A DNA stretch of 64,000 nucleotides from Chrysaora quinquecirrha (GCA_014526335.1 JACTAT010000340.1:545342-609341), one strand, 5' to 3'; shown: positions 33,786-46,849, counted from the first letter of the stretch. Notes: generated from the sequence alone by a model not told the origin. Numbers and translations: made by a program.

Positions 33786-34116
33786 TATGAGTGCGGAGAT
33801 TTGGCGCGAAAGCAAGCTCCTAGGGTAGTTGCTGTCGTTGTTGTTAATGTTAATGTTGCTGTTGTTTTTTATTCTTTGGTTCTTGCAACACCCTCCTTGC
33901 TATAACCAGCAAGCACTATCCAGTCTCCGTTGGAGATTTATGTGCGAGGCTCTTTTACTGCTTTTTTTTATTTGTTCATTGTACCTCGTTTTCCCATATA
34001 TGTTTTAATGTAGTTAGTCACTTTCGTTTCGTTTCGTTTATCCACTCAAATTTTGCCTTTATCTTAACTAACTGTTGCACCATCTTGCATTCCAAAATAT
34101 GCTCTGTTGATTCTTT

Positions 34117-36932
34117 TTGTTTTCCACATACACAACTTCTGTCTTTTCCCATGTTTTTCCAATGCTGTCACCCACTGATTGTGAAAAGTACTTGAGTCAA
34201 AGAATTGAGTATTTGTCGCAGACGAAATATTCTGCTCCACAGACAGGGTATCATGTTGATCATTTGAAGGGCCTCCGGGCAGTGGTAGAAATCCTTATGG
34301 CAAACATTCCGCTATCAGGGAAGGAAGTGCGTTTGTCCTTCATGGACTTTGATGAAGCTTTTTCTCTCTTCATGTCATATCATCCTTCGTCAGTTGAATC
34401 TGAGTTGAAGGACAGACATCACAGAAAGAGGTTTACTGATTTATTGTGTCATTCTATTCATGGAATTCCAGTATACATTGTTCAACGGAAGTATCTCCTA
34501 TTGATTTCAAGTGATGTCGATCTTGATCTTTTTTTGAACACATTTTCAAAGATACTGAAACAGCTGTTGATAAATTGTCTTTTGATGACATTCAAGACAT
34601 ATTGGAAAGCTTAGATACAGCCTGGGACAGAAAAGTCATGAAGGTGGTACTTGGTGATAATCTTTCAAAAAATGAACAGCAAAAGCTGGGCATTGGATCA
34701 AGAGTAAACAAGTACCGTAAGCAGGTAATAAAAACAATACAATCTAAAAAGGTGGTTCGGGATGAAGCAAAAGCTGCAGTAACAGAACACTTGAAAAACC
34801 GAATAAAGAAAATTGAAAAATGTATTTGGAAAGAAAGACAAAAGTTAGAGAAGAAATTACAGTTCTGGACAAAAACTCAGTTGGATGAACTGGAAGAAAA
34901 AATTGAAGACCTTGAAGAAAAGCAACATAGGTTTCAAGACATTGTTGACCATAGTGACTCAAAAAGCTTTAATGAAATGGTTTCCAGAAAATCTGAAAAA
35001 ATCATTGTGGAAAGTAGACTTGGTATGAGACGTGCAAGCTCAGGGAGGCCAAAATCTTTGGATGAAGTAGATGAGTCATTTCTATTGGATTGCATTGAGC
35101 ACAAATCTACAGCCCATGGGCGTAGGCACGATGCCGTAATGTACACAAGCCATCGAGTTAAAAAAGGGATTTTTTAAAGCTTGCAAATTACAGTAGACTT
35201 TCATGAGGTCTCAAGCCAATAAAATCAGCAACCACTGTGTACAACAGGGCACGTCCGAGAAACTGTAGAAGTCTTAAAGCCAAAAAACACCTTGGTCGTG
35301 GACTTTTTTGTAGCAAAAAACCACCAAAGCTGCAAGAAACTGACAACATCCTCACACATCATCAGCGGGCATTTAAGAAAGGAATACTTGTCAGACAGAT
35401 AAATGAATCACAAGCATCTGGAGCTGCAATCCCTGCCAAAAATAGTTGGAACGGGGCAAAATTTCATAATTACAGCATGACAACTGAGCTATAAGTGCTA
35501 TCTCAATTTCACATTCCTGCGTCTCCCCTCCTTCCCCCTGAACAATGTTGATTTTTGTAGACAAGGCACTTAATTATGATATTGCAGCCACGTTTTTTCC
35601 AGCAGCAACAGAGTTTTAGAGTAAAGCAATATTGTATCAGGGGGAGGGGTAGTTGGAGCGGAGAAAGTATCGAAAATTAAGGTAGCGTTCAAACTATTTT
35701 GGCAACGATTGTATGTCGGTGATGCAACTTGTGATGGAGGTCCATTAAACTGGGAGTACAAAAAGCAATATGAGGGATTATCTGATGAGCAGCTGGGGAG
35801 CATGACCTATGAAGAACTTGAACAAAATGAGCTGGAGAGAATGAAATATAATGCATTTCAATTATGTGATGAATTAACTCCTCGAATAGATGGTGCTGCA
35901 GGGCCAAACAACTATATGAAGGCGTACACATCAGAGAAGAGTGAGGATCTTTTCTTCAACAATCATGCTTATTTGAAGGAATACTTAGCTGCATCTGAGA
36001 AGAGCAAAATGTCTTTACCAGGAAGCCATTATTTCAGATAGATACAGGGATTCATCCAAAGCCATTTTGAGATTGGGGAAAAATATATTGAATTTTTGCG
36101 ACATTCATGCTCAATCTCCCCATGCATTCACTGTGCTGAATTTGACTGGGTTGGGCCTGTTTTTTTCAGGATACCAAAGCCATTTCCAAACTACAATGCA
36201 AATGGTATGCATTACTTCGGTGTGCTAGAGACTCCAGTAGAGGCAGATGGAAAAATTCGTGCATTAGATGATTTTCAACCGCGAAAACAGTGCAAAGAAT
36301 ATTTACGTGAAGGCAAGCTATGATCAGAAGAAGATATAGAGAGTTTTAGCAACCAATTTATTGTTGATAACGTGCTGTTAAAACAATACATGGAACATTT
36401 ACAAATCCTGGAGATCAACAAACGAAAAAAGGCTGAGAAAAGGCAAGTCTATCTGACAGAACAGAAAAATAAGACCTACAAAGACTATGACTGGATGATG
36501 CTTTTAAATGATGGATGTTTGAACAAGTTAAAAGTAAATGAATTAGACAAGTATCTCCACTACCATAAATTGTGTAAGTCTCTCAAGCTGAAGAAAAAGG
36601 AGAAAGTTAATTTCATAAAGGCACACATAGCCTCAACAAGTCTGCAGGAAGAAACAGCAGACCAAAATTCTTTAGAATCTGATGAAGATTTTTTGATTGA
36701 TTCTGACGATAGTGCAGAGGACCTTGTATTGGAAAATACAATTGCATCAAGCTCAGATTCTTCAGATGTGGATAAGTTTCCTAACAGCAGTGACAATGAG
36801 ATGGATAAAGAGAGAACTGTGGAGTCTATCTTTACAACAACAAGGGGAGGAAGGGTTGCAACTAACTACAGAGCAAAGGACTTTATAAGTCTTGTTTACT
36901 TTTCTTGTGTATGCTGGTTTGCATGGGGGTGA
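34117..36932 (+). pseudogene. Long protein of unknown family, frameshifted
   Basis: Successive frames read as one protein. 34117-34560: N-terminal part (YLSQRIEYLSQTKYSAP, MDFDEAFSLFMSYHPSS). 34575-35177: coiled coil (QTQLDELEEKIEDLEEKQ-like) followed by SRLGMRRASSGRPKSLDEVD. 35177-35494: basic SATTVYNRARPRNCRSLKAK and GRGLFCSKKPPK. 35709-36041: YVGDATCDGGPLNWEYKKQYE. 36060-36932: PCIHCAEFDWVGPVFFRIPK, ALDDFQPRKQCKEYLREGKL and an acidic Ser/Asp tail. I know similar unnamed proteins from cnidarian genomes only as a vague recollection, and no domain is certain. It is the best candidate for the element's transposase. Frame breaks lie near 34560, 35177, 35500-35700, 36041 and 36323. Confidence 0.6.
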
Positions 36933-37244
36933 TAATTTTTTCAAAATTGTTGTAAAACTTAGTTTAGATTTGTGATGCAGAGATATTCATTCTTCAGATT
37001 TGAGATGATACAGTGCACATAGCGGCATTGAAGCTGACAAGAAGATACAAACATGCAAACAGTAGACCTGTGGAATCATTAAATTTCACCTCTTAGAGCC
37101 AAGATGGGGTATGAAACAACTTTCAAACACTTTCAAGGGGTATGAAACATTTTATTGAAAGTTTAGGAGGGGTTTTAAGTTTTTTCAAGATTTTGTTAAT
37201 GTCCTCCGCCCCAGTATAGCACATACTTAATGACCGCTCCCTTA

Positions 37245-37943
37245 TGCAACGAAACGAATTTTTTATGATTACATGAGCGTTATATATATTGATTTATTTG
37301 TATTTATAAAAATTTTAGGGTGTCATGGCGATCTCTTTGTCAAATAGAATGGCCTTCTACAGTGGCTCAAACAATCTTTACAGGCATCTCACTGAGGCCC
37401 TTTAGCTGTCATATTAATACTCATGCTCAAAACAACTTTGAAGATGGAAAGATAAATTAATAAAAAAAAGCTACACAAGACAACAGCGTAACTTTTATTG
37501 TATGTAGTCTAGTCTCAAACAGAACAGGTTCCTCTCAATGACCAGCTGACTGGAAACTCATCAGGCAATAAGTTGGAAGGTAGATGAGGTTTTAGTACAT
37601 AAAAAAGCTACATAAAAGTGCATTTGAGTTGAATATAATATCCAAACGAGCAAGGTCCCTGTAAAGCTAACCATCTGGAAACCTGTTATAGAACATGTTT
37701 GGGCCTAGCACACCTATCTGAATGTGAATATATATGTAAATCGTGTATTCTTGTATCCTTTCATTAGGGTCAAATGCAAGCTAAGCTACCCCCCGGAAAA
37801 TCACACATGCACGTCATGTATGCCCAAAATTTTTCCTCGCATCCACGGGATCTCAACGAGTTCTGCAATGCTCTGCAGACTGGAATGCTGTCACTCAGTT
37901 TTAAGGAGCCTCAAAATCTTTCGATGAGAATTCTTAAACTAGG
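37245..37943. other. No recognisable gene
   Basis: AT-rich, no coding similarity, no clear repeat. Confidence 0.5.
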
Positions 37944-37951
37944 CTATTAAG

Positions 37952-38251
37952 CAGGAGCGTATTTATACTAGAAATATTGGGGGGGTGTCAATAAAGTTTC
38001 CCGAATTTTCTCGTTTCACATCAAAGACCTGAAAGTTCAATAAATGAGAAATCCGATGAAAACATAACTATGACTGAATAATTAATTTTTTTTAGAGTTT
38101 TAGCAACATTTTATATCTTAAAAGTGAGTATTTACATTTAATTCCATAATTTAAAAAGATGTTTTCGAAAATTTGCCCGAATGTTTTCAATAATTTGGAA
38201 ATATTGGGGGGGTGACACCCCTCCTAACACCCCCCAGTAGCTACGCCCCTG
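37952..38251. mobile_element. 300-bp hAT-type MITE
   Basis: The ends are CAGGAGCGTATTTATAC and its imperfect inverse AGCTACGCCCCTG. The flanks CTATTAAG (37944-37951) and TTATTAAG (38252-38259) are an 8-bp duplication with one mismatch, the hAT signature. GGGGGGGTG stretches lie inside both ends. No coding capacity. Confidence 0.8.
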
Positions 38252-38259
38252 TTATTAAG

Positions 38260-39773
38260 AAAAACATATAATCTCTCTGGAAAGCCCTAATTGAATGGGG
38301 TGCTTGTCATCATAAATTGTTTGAATTCTAGAATTATTTGCAGAAACTGTACTATATAAAGATTAAAAATAATAGCTAAGTCTTCAAGATTCTTGAAACA
38401 GAATCAAATTCTTCAGAACTTTTCAATAAACCTGGGTAACTTTAATATTTAGCAACAGGTGTAAAGCTATTTAAAGTCAAAATACTTGACAAATTCAATA
38501 TATCTCTTGCAATTGCAGAAAATTCTCGAGATTTTGACATAGCCATTAGGCCAGTAGATCATTCCGCCAGCACAGCAAACTGGGCTAGCCGAGAAGCCTT
38601 TTTTTGTTCGCTCTAGAGCGCAGAGTCATTTCAAATTGGAAAATTTCGATATTAATCCTGAGTTGCTGGATGTTATGTAGAGAGACAGCTTTTTACAAAT
38701 TGCATGAGCTTTCAGATCCAAACAAATAAAGCCACAAAGTTTCTCGGCAAACATATAATTTCAATAAGTCCCACAACGATTGATAAATTCGAAAAAGAAA
38801 CGACTCTTCTTTAATCCTATCTGTACTTGGGTATTTTGGATCAAATTTGTACTGGGGGGGGGGCATTCTTGGCCCCCCCTAGTCATTTGAAAAAGTAAAC
38901 TTGATAGGATAATAAAACTTGATACAAAGAATCTTGTCGTAATGGACATTCTTAATATAGCTTTGGAATTAGTCACGTGACATGTCACTCGGCCATGCAT
39001 GTTTGTTGATTTTTCAGGGAAAAATAGATTTTGCGTCAAAAGAGCTGTTTTTATTGAGAAATATCGTAAAGCAGCTCAAAATATTTTTAATTATAAGAGA
39101 AATTACATTCTAGCCAATTCTCAATATTTTTTTGAAATCGGACGAAATTTTTACAAATAATCAACATTTTGAAGTCAACCCTCATCCTTCGGATGAAATA
39201 GGCATGTAAATAACCATAATTGTACCATTTCTTGTTGCTTAGAAATTGTACCTTTTCTTGTTCAACAAAATGTTAAGAAAGTTTTATTGACATTAAGGAA
39301 AGTCGATTTTTGACCGACGTTAAGAGCATATTTTGATTGTGATGTCAAAATGACGTCGTAATAAAGTGGGAGATGCACCCAATTCACATTGGCCAATGAC
39401 TGTGTCAAGTAGCATTGCTCTATTTCAACTAGTAAGCAATTTCTGAACGGGGGGTAAAAAACACCGCTGTACCGAATTGTATTGTCTACGGTATATTTCT
39501 CACTTTGATCAATTTTGAAACATCAGAATCAGACACAAAAGAGCAAACTTCGCTACATTTTTACCATTTAAATATTTCAGCACAACAAAGGACAGCGAAA
39601 CAAGGAAATGTAGATCAAAAAGCAAAAAAGAAATTAAAATTTAAAGCACAAGATCTGCCTCGGCCCAGTCTCTTTAGCTGATAAAGGTTCAAAGTCGGTA
39701 TACGCTCCCCCTAAAATTTGAATAAAATTTATTTCAAATTTTACTGAGTCATGCTCTAATCTTTGCTAGCTTC
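38260..39773. other. No recognisable gene
   Basis: AT-rich. A G-run/C-run pair (~38852-38880) suggests a small unclassified insert. This interval should contain the 3' LTR of the BEL/Pao element, but I cannot delimit it without a partner copy. Confidence 0.4.
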
Positions 39774-40156
39774 CTAATCTTCGATACACAATCTTGTCTT
39801 CATAAGCGCATCAGCGGCTGCCTGTCTCTTTGGCCTCTTAAAATCCATCTGGTTCTTTTTCAACAGGCTCACCATTTTCAGATGTCTGTGTTGCATTAAT
39901 AACGCTTCGAGTTTCTAGTGGACATACTAATTGTAATGGTCTGTCGATATAATTTCCATTGTGCGACAAGGTAACTCTCCTTGTTTTTTCGTCTCTGCCT
40001 TTAAGAGCTTTTGCAACTTTCCGCTTCTCCACTTTCCTCCATGCTTTTCTTCGCCTATGACAAGCAATACTTCTCCTATTTCTTGTACTAGATGTTTCTT
40101 TTTATTAATATGATGTATCTCCAACAAACTGTGAATATATTCTCTATTCCACCTTA

Positions 40157-43100
40157 TAGACAGGGAAATTACTGTAACCATCTAGCAAACTGGGTAACCG
40201 AAGATTTTATTGTTGCTATTACTTAACTACAATATTGCGGATATTTTGGCACTTGGGACATTTTTTGGTAATTGCCGGATGTCACGTGATCGATGACGTA
40301 TGTAGTTGCCGGTCAGTAAAAAATGAAATTCAAGATATTTCAAATTTCAGTATACCATATGAAAGAGCGTCAAAAATGCAGCAAAATATTATAAGACATG
40401 CCTTGCATTTGAGCTACGGATACAAAGTTATGCACAGTTAAAAATGTGCTCCTTCGCAAAGGCTCAAATTTGTTGAGCTTTCAAAATTGATTCTGTCATT
40501 TGTCTGAAGCAAAACTACTGTCTTTTACATTTTGTTGAGGTGTCACGGATGTGTAAAAGGTGCGAAACTATCAGAAAAACTTAGATTCATAGTGATAATT
40601 GTCAATCAGACGTTCTTCTTACCTACTGAACAAGGCCAAAAGCTTGCGACTTTGAGTTCATGTGCTTTTCCGATGATACTTAGATAATGCAATGTACGCC
40701 TGTCCAATTTCAACGTTTTACCATAACTATTCTTATTTAAGGTACATAAATGGCACAAATTTATAAGAGAAACTTAGATTCGTAGTCGTGAGAAGTCAAT
40801 CAGTTCTTATTCCTCAAGCAAGCCGAAACTTTGCAACTATGTGTTGCTCTTATGATTCTTTAAGCGGTATACGCCTTTCTAAATTCAACTTAAAAACCTA
40901 ATTATTACCCAATCGGGTTTACATGGGGTACGAAAATGTCAGAAGAACTCAGATTCACGTGATGGATGGTCAATAAAATGTTCTTTTTATCCAAGGATAA
41001 TATAGTTTCAAGGACAAAAACAACTCAATGCGAAGCAGTAGTCAAGAAATCAGGTCCTAAAAGGCCTGTTTCTATTTTGAAAGAGAGTGTCTGTTATTTC
41101 ATATACTGGTCGTCAAGTTGTAGCTCAGGAGAAGCCTTCCAGGACTAATTATAATCCGCTATTACTTAAGAACTTCGTCATTTCTTGAAGCGTATAAAGC
41201 GAAGCGCTTGCCGATAACGGCTGGTTTACATTTGGGCACAGTGCACCGTTGGTCTGAACTTCCGACGCTTGGAAGAGCGCTTGAAGAGCGCTTAAAGCTG
41301 ACTCAATTGCGCACCGTCAGACCTTGGCACTAAGTCCGCGCTTTTGAAAATGCTGAAATAGAAAGCAGGTTTATTTCAAAGCAACAGAATATAGGGTACG
41401 AACTTCAAAACAACGACAATAGATTTGAATTTATAATGCATGTTTCGGCTGATAATTCAGCGCAATTTTGAAATCTCCCAAATCTGTCGTCCCTGAATGA
41501 TGAACATAGTTTGAAGCTAGCAAAAGAATTGAAAATTTATTCACAGAGTATGATGACAAACCAATTCATAGCGAAGAAAAGAGACAAGGGCCGACTAACC
41601 TGATTGCTTTATGTTCCCAGTGAAATTGGTCTAATTCCGGTAGAACTCGTATACCATCATCGAAAGAAACAACGCTTACAAAGGGAACCGGTAAAGAATG
41701 TGTTAGAGTTCATAACAACAACCTCGGAAAAGCTGAAGATCAAGTCAATTAATACTGTAAGCAGCGCTAAATTTGCTATCAACTTAGAAATGGACTTTGA
41801 ATTTTTTTACCGTGAAGATAAAAAGTTGTTCGTTAAGTAAGACTTGGGGATTGCTGTTCGCCTGTTTAATATACCTAATCTGATTGAAAAAATACACAAT
41901 AATTCTCCAAAAAGGAACGCTAACTTTGAAACTGGCTGCTGTCTGCTCCACGATTCTTCCTGCTACGCTTGGTGCTCAGGTTCGGGTATGTGGTTTTCTG
42001 TAGAAGCTTTATTAGGACGAAATGCTTTCATATATGTAATTATTGTACGGGAACGTCAACCTGTTTTCCGATTATGCTGTTCGATGGTCACTCAGTCTCT
42101 ATTATCAGGACCCACAGAGATCCATTGGCTTCATCAGATTAAATAGTTCAAGCATACACAACATTAGTTACCATGTTAGGGAAGCGCGAAACGGTCTATA
42201 TTCAATTTCAAGAAGCCGATGTTGCATTTGGTATGGAAGGTAAATGGCAAAAGTGAAAGTGGCAAACAAGAAGATAGATACAACCAAATAAAAGAGCAGA
42301 TGATGTCAATGGCGCTTCTAATGAAACAGCGAAAGAACATTCTCATGAGCCGCAGGGCATCTTTTAAGGAATTATGACCAGTGGGCCAATGCAGAGAGCT
42401 CGATTCACTAAGAAAAAAGTAAGGTCTGCAATCAAGACTATATCAAGAAATGAATGGCTGGTAATTCCAGTGGCCAAACACCTTTTCCGACCATGAAGCA
42501 AACATGTAATGAGAAACATGTGCCAAAGGTGCACTTCCAAAGGAGGGTACAGGGACATACTCCCACGGAAAATTTTGGAATTTTATGTGTCTAGAGTCGC
42601 CCTGGTTGGGCTTTTGTGACTGAAATATGCTATAGTATATCTAACTACAAAATGATGCTACTTCACCAACTTAGAAAGGGCCCATTCTAGTGGGCCAAAA
42701 TCCACAAATGTTGCTCTTTTTACTGGGCCAGGAAAAGGGCCCACTGGGCCAATGGCCCAGTTGTTACAGTGCTCAAAGATGCCCTGCATGAACGCAACTT
42801 AGTGAGTGATACCAGTGCGTTTTCTAACAATTCACTCTCATATTCTGCTATTCTTTTTTGCAAAAGATCTCGCAATGGAGCTGCAGTGGAGACTTGCACA
42901 ACTAGTTATTTTATACCACGCTTTACCGCGCTTGATAAAATTCAAGGTTGAGCTACAAGTTCTAGACGCATGATGTACAGTATGTCGACCTTGAAAATAC
43001 TGGTAAAGAATTATGGTCGCAAGAGAAAGTACGTAAAGAATCATACAGTACAATCGATAGACGTAGAGTAGCGGCATAAAGTGTCTAAACCCTCTAAAGG

Positions 43101-43739
43101 CAACACATAAACGCAAAGTCGAACGCGATCTCCCAAAGTTTCGGCTTCTCAATGGGTAAGAACTTTTAATTATTGTAAGTCGTTGAAATTGGACAGGCGT
43201 ACATTGCATTACCTAAGTATCATCGGAAAAGCACATGAACTCAAAGTCGCAAGCTTTTGGCCTTGTTCAGTAGGTAAGAAGAACGTCTGATTGACAATAA
43301 TCACTATGAATCTAAGTTTTTCTGATAGTTTCGCACCTTTTACACATCCGTGACACCTCAACAAAATGTAAAAGACAGTAGTTTTGCTTCAGACAGATGA
43401 CAGAATCAATTCTGAAAGCTCAAAAAATTTGAGCCTCTGCGGAGGAGCACATTTTTAACTGTGCTTAACTTTGTATTCGTAGCTCAAATGCAAGGCATGT
43501 CTTATAATATTTTTCTGCATTTTTGACGCTCTTTCATATGGTATACTGAAATTTGAAATATCTTGAATTTGATATTTTACTGACCGGCAACTACATACGT
43601 CATCGATCACGTGACATCCGGCAATTACCAAAAAATGTCCCAAGTGCCAAAATATCCGCAATAGTGTAGTTAAGTAATAGCAACAATAAAATTTTCGGTT
43701 ACCCAGTTTGCTAGATGGTTACAGTAATTTCCCTGTCTA
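40157..43739. mobile_element. 3.58-kb foldback element in BEL integrase, TTA duplication
   Basis: Inverted arms of about 570 bp (40157-40735 and 43180-43739) start TAGACAGGGAAATTACTGTA. TTA at 40154-40156 is repeated at 43740-43742. Removing the insert and one TTA restores the BEL reading H-A-W-L-R-W-N-R across the site, which proves the boundaries. The arms hold an identical 68-codon open frame in each orientation, which is probably incidental. The 2.4-kb centre has no recognisable gene; near 42660-42760 it carries a cluster of TGGGCC/GGCCCA words. Confidence 0.88.
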
Positions 43740-46071
43740 TTAACCAGGCATGCCTTCGAGCGATATTCAACCTTATCTGCATCTTTGTAACATCATTGTA
43801 ATCAATTTGATGTCTTCTAAAATTTGTGTATCCGTACCCCAAATTATTTGATTTGGGGTGAGCACAATTTCTTCTCCGCCTTTCACTTTTAAGATATGTT
43901 AGCGATCTATTGTTCATATATCTTTCAATGTCCATGATTATAGTTTCAAGCTGATCAAAACTAAGAGACGATTTACCTTATCTTTTTCTTTATGTCTTTA
44001 ATCAATCTCCTATATATTGACCCCCACCAAGGGCTCTTTGATAAGTTGACTTTCCAGGTAATATCTTGAGATGCCAAATAATGTTAGAACTTTTCCCTTT
44101 TTCCAATATTTCTAATCCACTTAGCTGTTGCGTTGAATACACTTGCGTTGCCTGAGATTATTTGTTTCGGCCTTGTCTTTCTCGATATAAAGGCATTTAA
44201 CTTGCATTTAAATTCCTCTGCAGTTTTAGATTTCGTAACCTCCAGATGCATACCTCTCATTATGGCGCATAGTCAAACTATAAGTCAAACTATAAGCGTT
44301 TCTTTTTTCTGTTCTGCTTACTTTATGCTTGAGCGGGCCAGCAAAATCAACTCCTTTATGTTCAAAGGGAATGCTTGAATCTGTTCGAAACTTTGGTAAC
44401 GGTGCCGTTGATGGACTACCAAATTGCCTTGTTGAAAAAACATTGCAAACATTGCAGTCTTTAATTTCCTTTTGACCATGGATGTAAGTCGGGTATCCAA
44501 AAGTACTCTCTCAATGCAGCCATTGTATTTACCGTTCCTAAAGGCATAATCTTTTCATAAGTGTATCTGACAAGCTTTTCTGTAAAAATACCTCTAAGTA
44601 TATTGGCGAATATCCATCAACTCTTCCTTTACATCATTAAATCCCCGTCTCTTTGTCTTGTTCAGTGATCCAACCGGGTGATTGTATCGTCTCTGACAAA
44701 TTTCTTTGTGCTCTTTCGATCCAACAGTTTCTGGCAATATTTCTTCCGTAGTTGATGATTTTCTTCTTTTCGAAGATTGCAAGCATAGTTGTTCATGAAT
44801 CTCAAATCCCATGCAGTGGTCCTCAATGTTGTCCAGTAGGGATTTTGCTCTAACAATTTATCCCATTCATCTGGTTCTGTCTCATTTGTGTGAAATATTG
44901 TCTCTTTCATCGGCTTGAACTCTTCCTTCACAGCTGAAGAACTATTTAACTCTGGCTGCTCTGGCCAATCGTTTTCAGAAAGTAGCCACTCAGGCCCTTC
45001 AAACCACTCCTCTTAGTCATCTTCTCAATATTAGCCTCTCGGCTTCTGAAATCTGCTAAGTTCTTATTTGAGAGACAGTATATCCATTTTATGTCTAACT
45101 CATCAGTAATCTCTGCGATTTTCTTTGCTCTATTCGCAACAATAACCTTCCAAGATTTTCCGGGATCATTGATCCAAAAGAGTGCTTCAAGGTTGTCCAT
45201 CCATATATTTATTGAACAAACCGTAAATCCGTTAAGTACATTAGAGACATTCTTGGCCATCTGCGCACTCACAAGTTCATGTCTAGCAATTAATATGTTT
45301 CGCTTTGATATGCGTTGCTTTGATGTCAAAAGGCCTTTAACAATGCGACTTTCTTGATGCATTAATGCAATTGTTACTGCTGAACATGCCACAGTACTTC
45401 CATCGGAAAATATATGGATATCTATTCCTTTTAGCTTTCTATTTCCTTTGATAAGACTCCGTGGAAACTTGATATTTTTTAGTTGTCCGATCCATCTTAA
45501 ATAATCCTTCATAAGAGGCTTTCGTAGTTCTGTATTCCATCCATTAATTGTATCATAAGCTTCTCTGTATAGTCTTTATCCTTCAACAAAAGTCGGGGAG
45601 ACAATACAAAAGTGGGTCATATATCTTATTCAATTTACTTAAAACACCAGCTTTTGTTACAGGTGCTTCTTCATAGCATTTGTTTATCTCCATCTCTAAA
45701 CAGCTCTCTTTCTTGTCCAAACGTAGTCCCAAAATCTTTGATGGATTATCCATTTCTTGGCTTTCAGACTCTTCTAAATTTGATTCCAACTTGTGTACAG
45801 GAAAGTTTGCATGGTGGAGAATTGTTGTTGACTGCTGTTTGAATTTATTAAAACGTTCACTACTCCAACCTGTAAACATTAAATTCTCTACGTAGGTGTT
45901 CTCTCTTAATGCTCGAACTGTTTCAGCAAACTCTGGTGTGTCATATTGATCATAGTGATAGTTGAGAGTAGCCTCTAGAATGAAAGGACTGACTTCAGTA
46001 CCAAAAGGGACTCTCTTGAAACGGAAATATTTCTCTTTAGCCGGAACAGACAAGTTTACCATTACAATCTT

Positions 46072-46346
46072 GCGCTTTCTTATTAATCTTCTTTGATTTT
46101 GCTTTTATATTGTTTCAACTTATTGTTGTAATGTGTTATCCATTCTTCTTTTGTTTTTAACCCCAACTGATTTTGTTACTATTTGCTATGATTTTGCTAT
46201 TGTTTTTTACCGCTTTGTGCCTAGTTGTATAAATTGCTTAGATTAATCTATAAGTTTTAACTGATGATGATCACAGGATGATCCAAACATGTTTTCCAAA
46301 CTAAAAAATGTCGTTTCTTGTGTTAAATTAAAAGTTTGCTTATCTA
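46072..46346 (+). mobile_element. 275-bp retroposon-like insert in BEL RT
   Basis: It interrupts the BEL RT between the AFLQ block and FRFKRVPFG. The flanks ACAATCTT (46064-46071) and ACGATCTT (46347-46354) look like an 8-bp target duplication with one mismatch. T-rich on the plus strand, no TIR, no open frame. Near the end it carries ACTGATGATGATCACAGG and ATGATCCAAAC, which resembles a decayed hammerhead (CUGAUGA ... GAAAC). A SINE or a 5'-truncated PLE tail are the alternatives. Confidence 0.6.
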
Positions 46347-46849
46347 ACGATCTTTACCCTTTAAAGTGAAAAGAATCTAAATGCATCGCTGTCTTAATTG
46401 CAATTTGAAGAAATGCTTTCTGTATATCTCCAAGAATAATATTTGGTAAGTCTCTGGCTCTAACTAATTTGTCCTATAAATATGGTTCAATAGCTGACCT
46501 TTTGTACATGCAATCATTTATGCTTGGGCAGGATGGATCCGGTTTTGCACTGCCATAAAAAATCATTCCAACATTTGTGGTAGGAGCATTTTCCCATCAA
46601 CTGATTTGTGAAGCATATAGGAAACTTTATTTCCATCTGGCCTCTCTGGCTCTCTTTCTATGATCTGTTGTTTTAGCTGATCTTCAACAATCTTTGTGCA
46701 CTCTTCTTTCAAACTGTCTTTGCTCTGCAGCTTTTTCTACTCTGAACTTAATTTGAGCTTTTAACTTCACACCTGGTACGAATGTTACATTGACCTCATA
46801 TCTTTTCCAATTCTGGATAAAGAAGGAAATTGGGGAAGAATCACCGTGG

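Larger units (their letters stand above)
29648..37241. mobile_element. 7.6-kb TIR element, TTA duplication, unassigned family
   Basis: The ends match as inverted repeats for about 39 bp: GGGAGCGGTCATTAAGTATG at the left and its inverse at the right, followed in both by a GGGGCGGAGG block. TTA stands at 29645-29647 and 37242-37244. Just inside both ends GGGGTATGAAAC-like words recur in the same orientation (29690-29790 and 37107-37180). Two divergent genes fill the interior: a minus-strand SAM-domain gene (33785 downward, probably ending at 29860) and a plus-strand long protein (34117-36932). A PLE (31042-33250) is inserted in the minus-strand gene. A 3-bp TTA duplication fits PIF/Harbinger (TWA) and also the 3-bp Zator class, but no Harbinger-type DDE is visible. 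Confidence 0.82.
39774..46830 (-). mobile_element. BEL/Pao retrotransposon remnant (pol)
   Basis: Minus-strand pol in order. 46800-46360: RT N-terminal part (SVDGKMLLPQML, PSINDCMYKRS, NIILGDIQKAFLQIAIK). 46062-45583: RT with YFRFKRVPFGTEVSPFILEA and the segment after it. 45512-44946: A17-associated/RNase-H region (IDIHIFSDGSTVACSAVTIAL, RHELVSAQMAK). 44931-44130: linker and integrase (FGSPSTAPLPKFRTDSS, PFEHKGVDFAGPL). 43935-43743 and 40153-39774: integrase end (ERYMNNRSLTYL, REYIHSLLEIHH, GEVLLVIGEEKHGGKWR, RPLQLVCPLETRS). Many frame breaks and two insertions (40157-43739, 46072-46346) make it inactive. No LTR pair could be identified. Confidence 0.85.

Noticed and set aside
40235..43661. 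Identical 68-codon open frames at 40235-40441 (+) and 43455-43661 (-)
   Set aside because: They are the same stretch of the inverted arms of the foldback element; no family resemblance.
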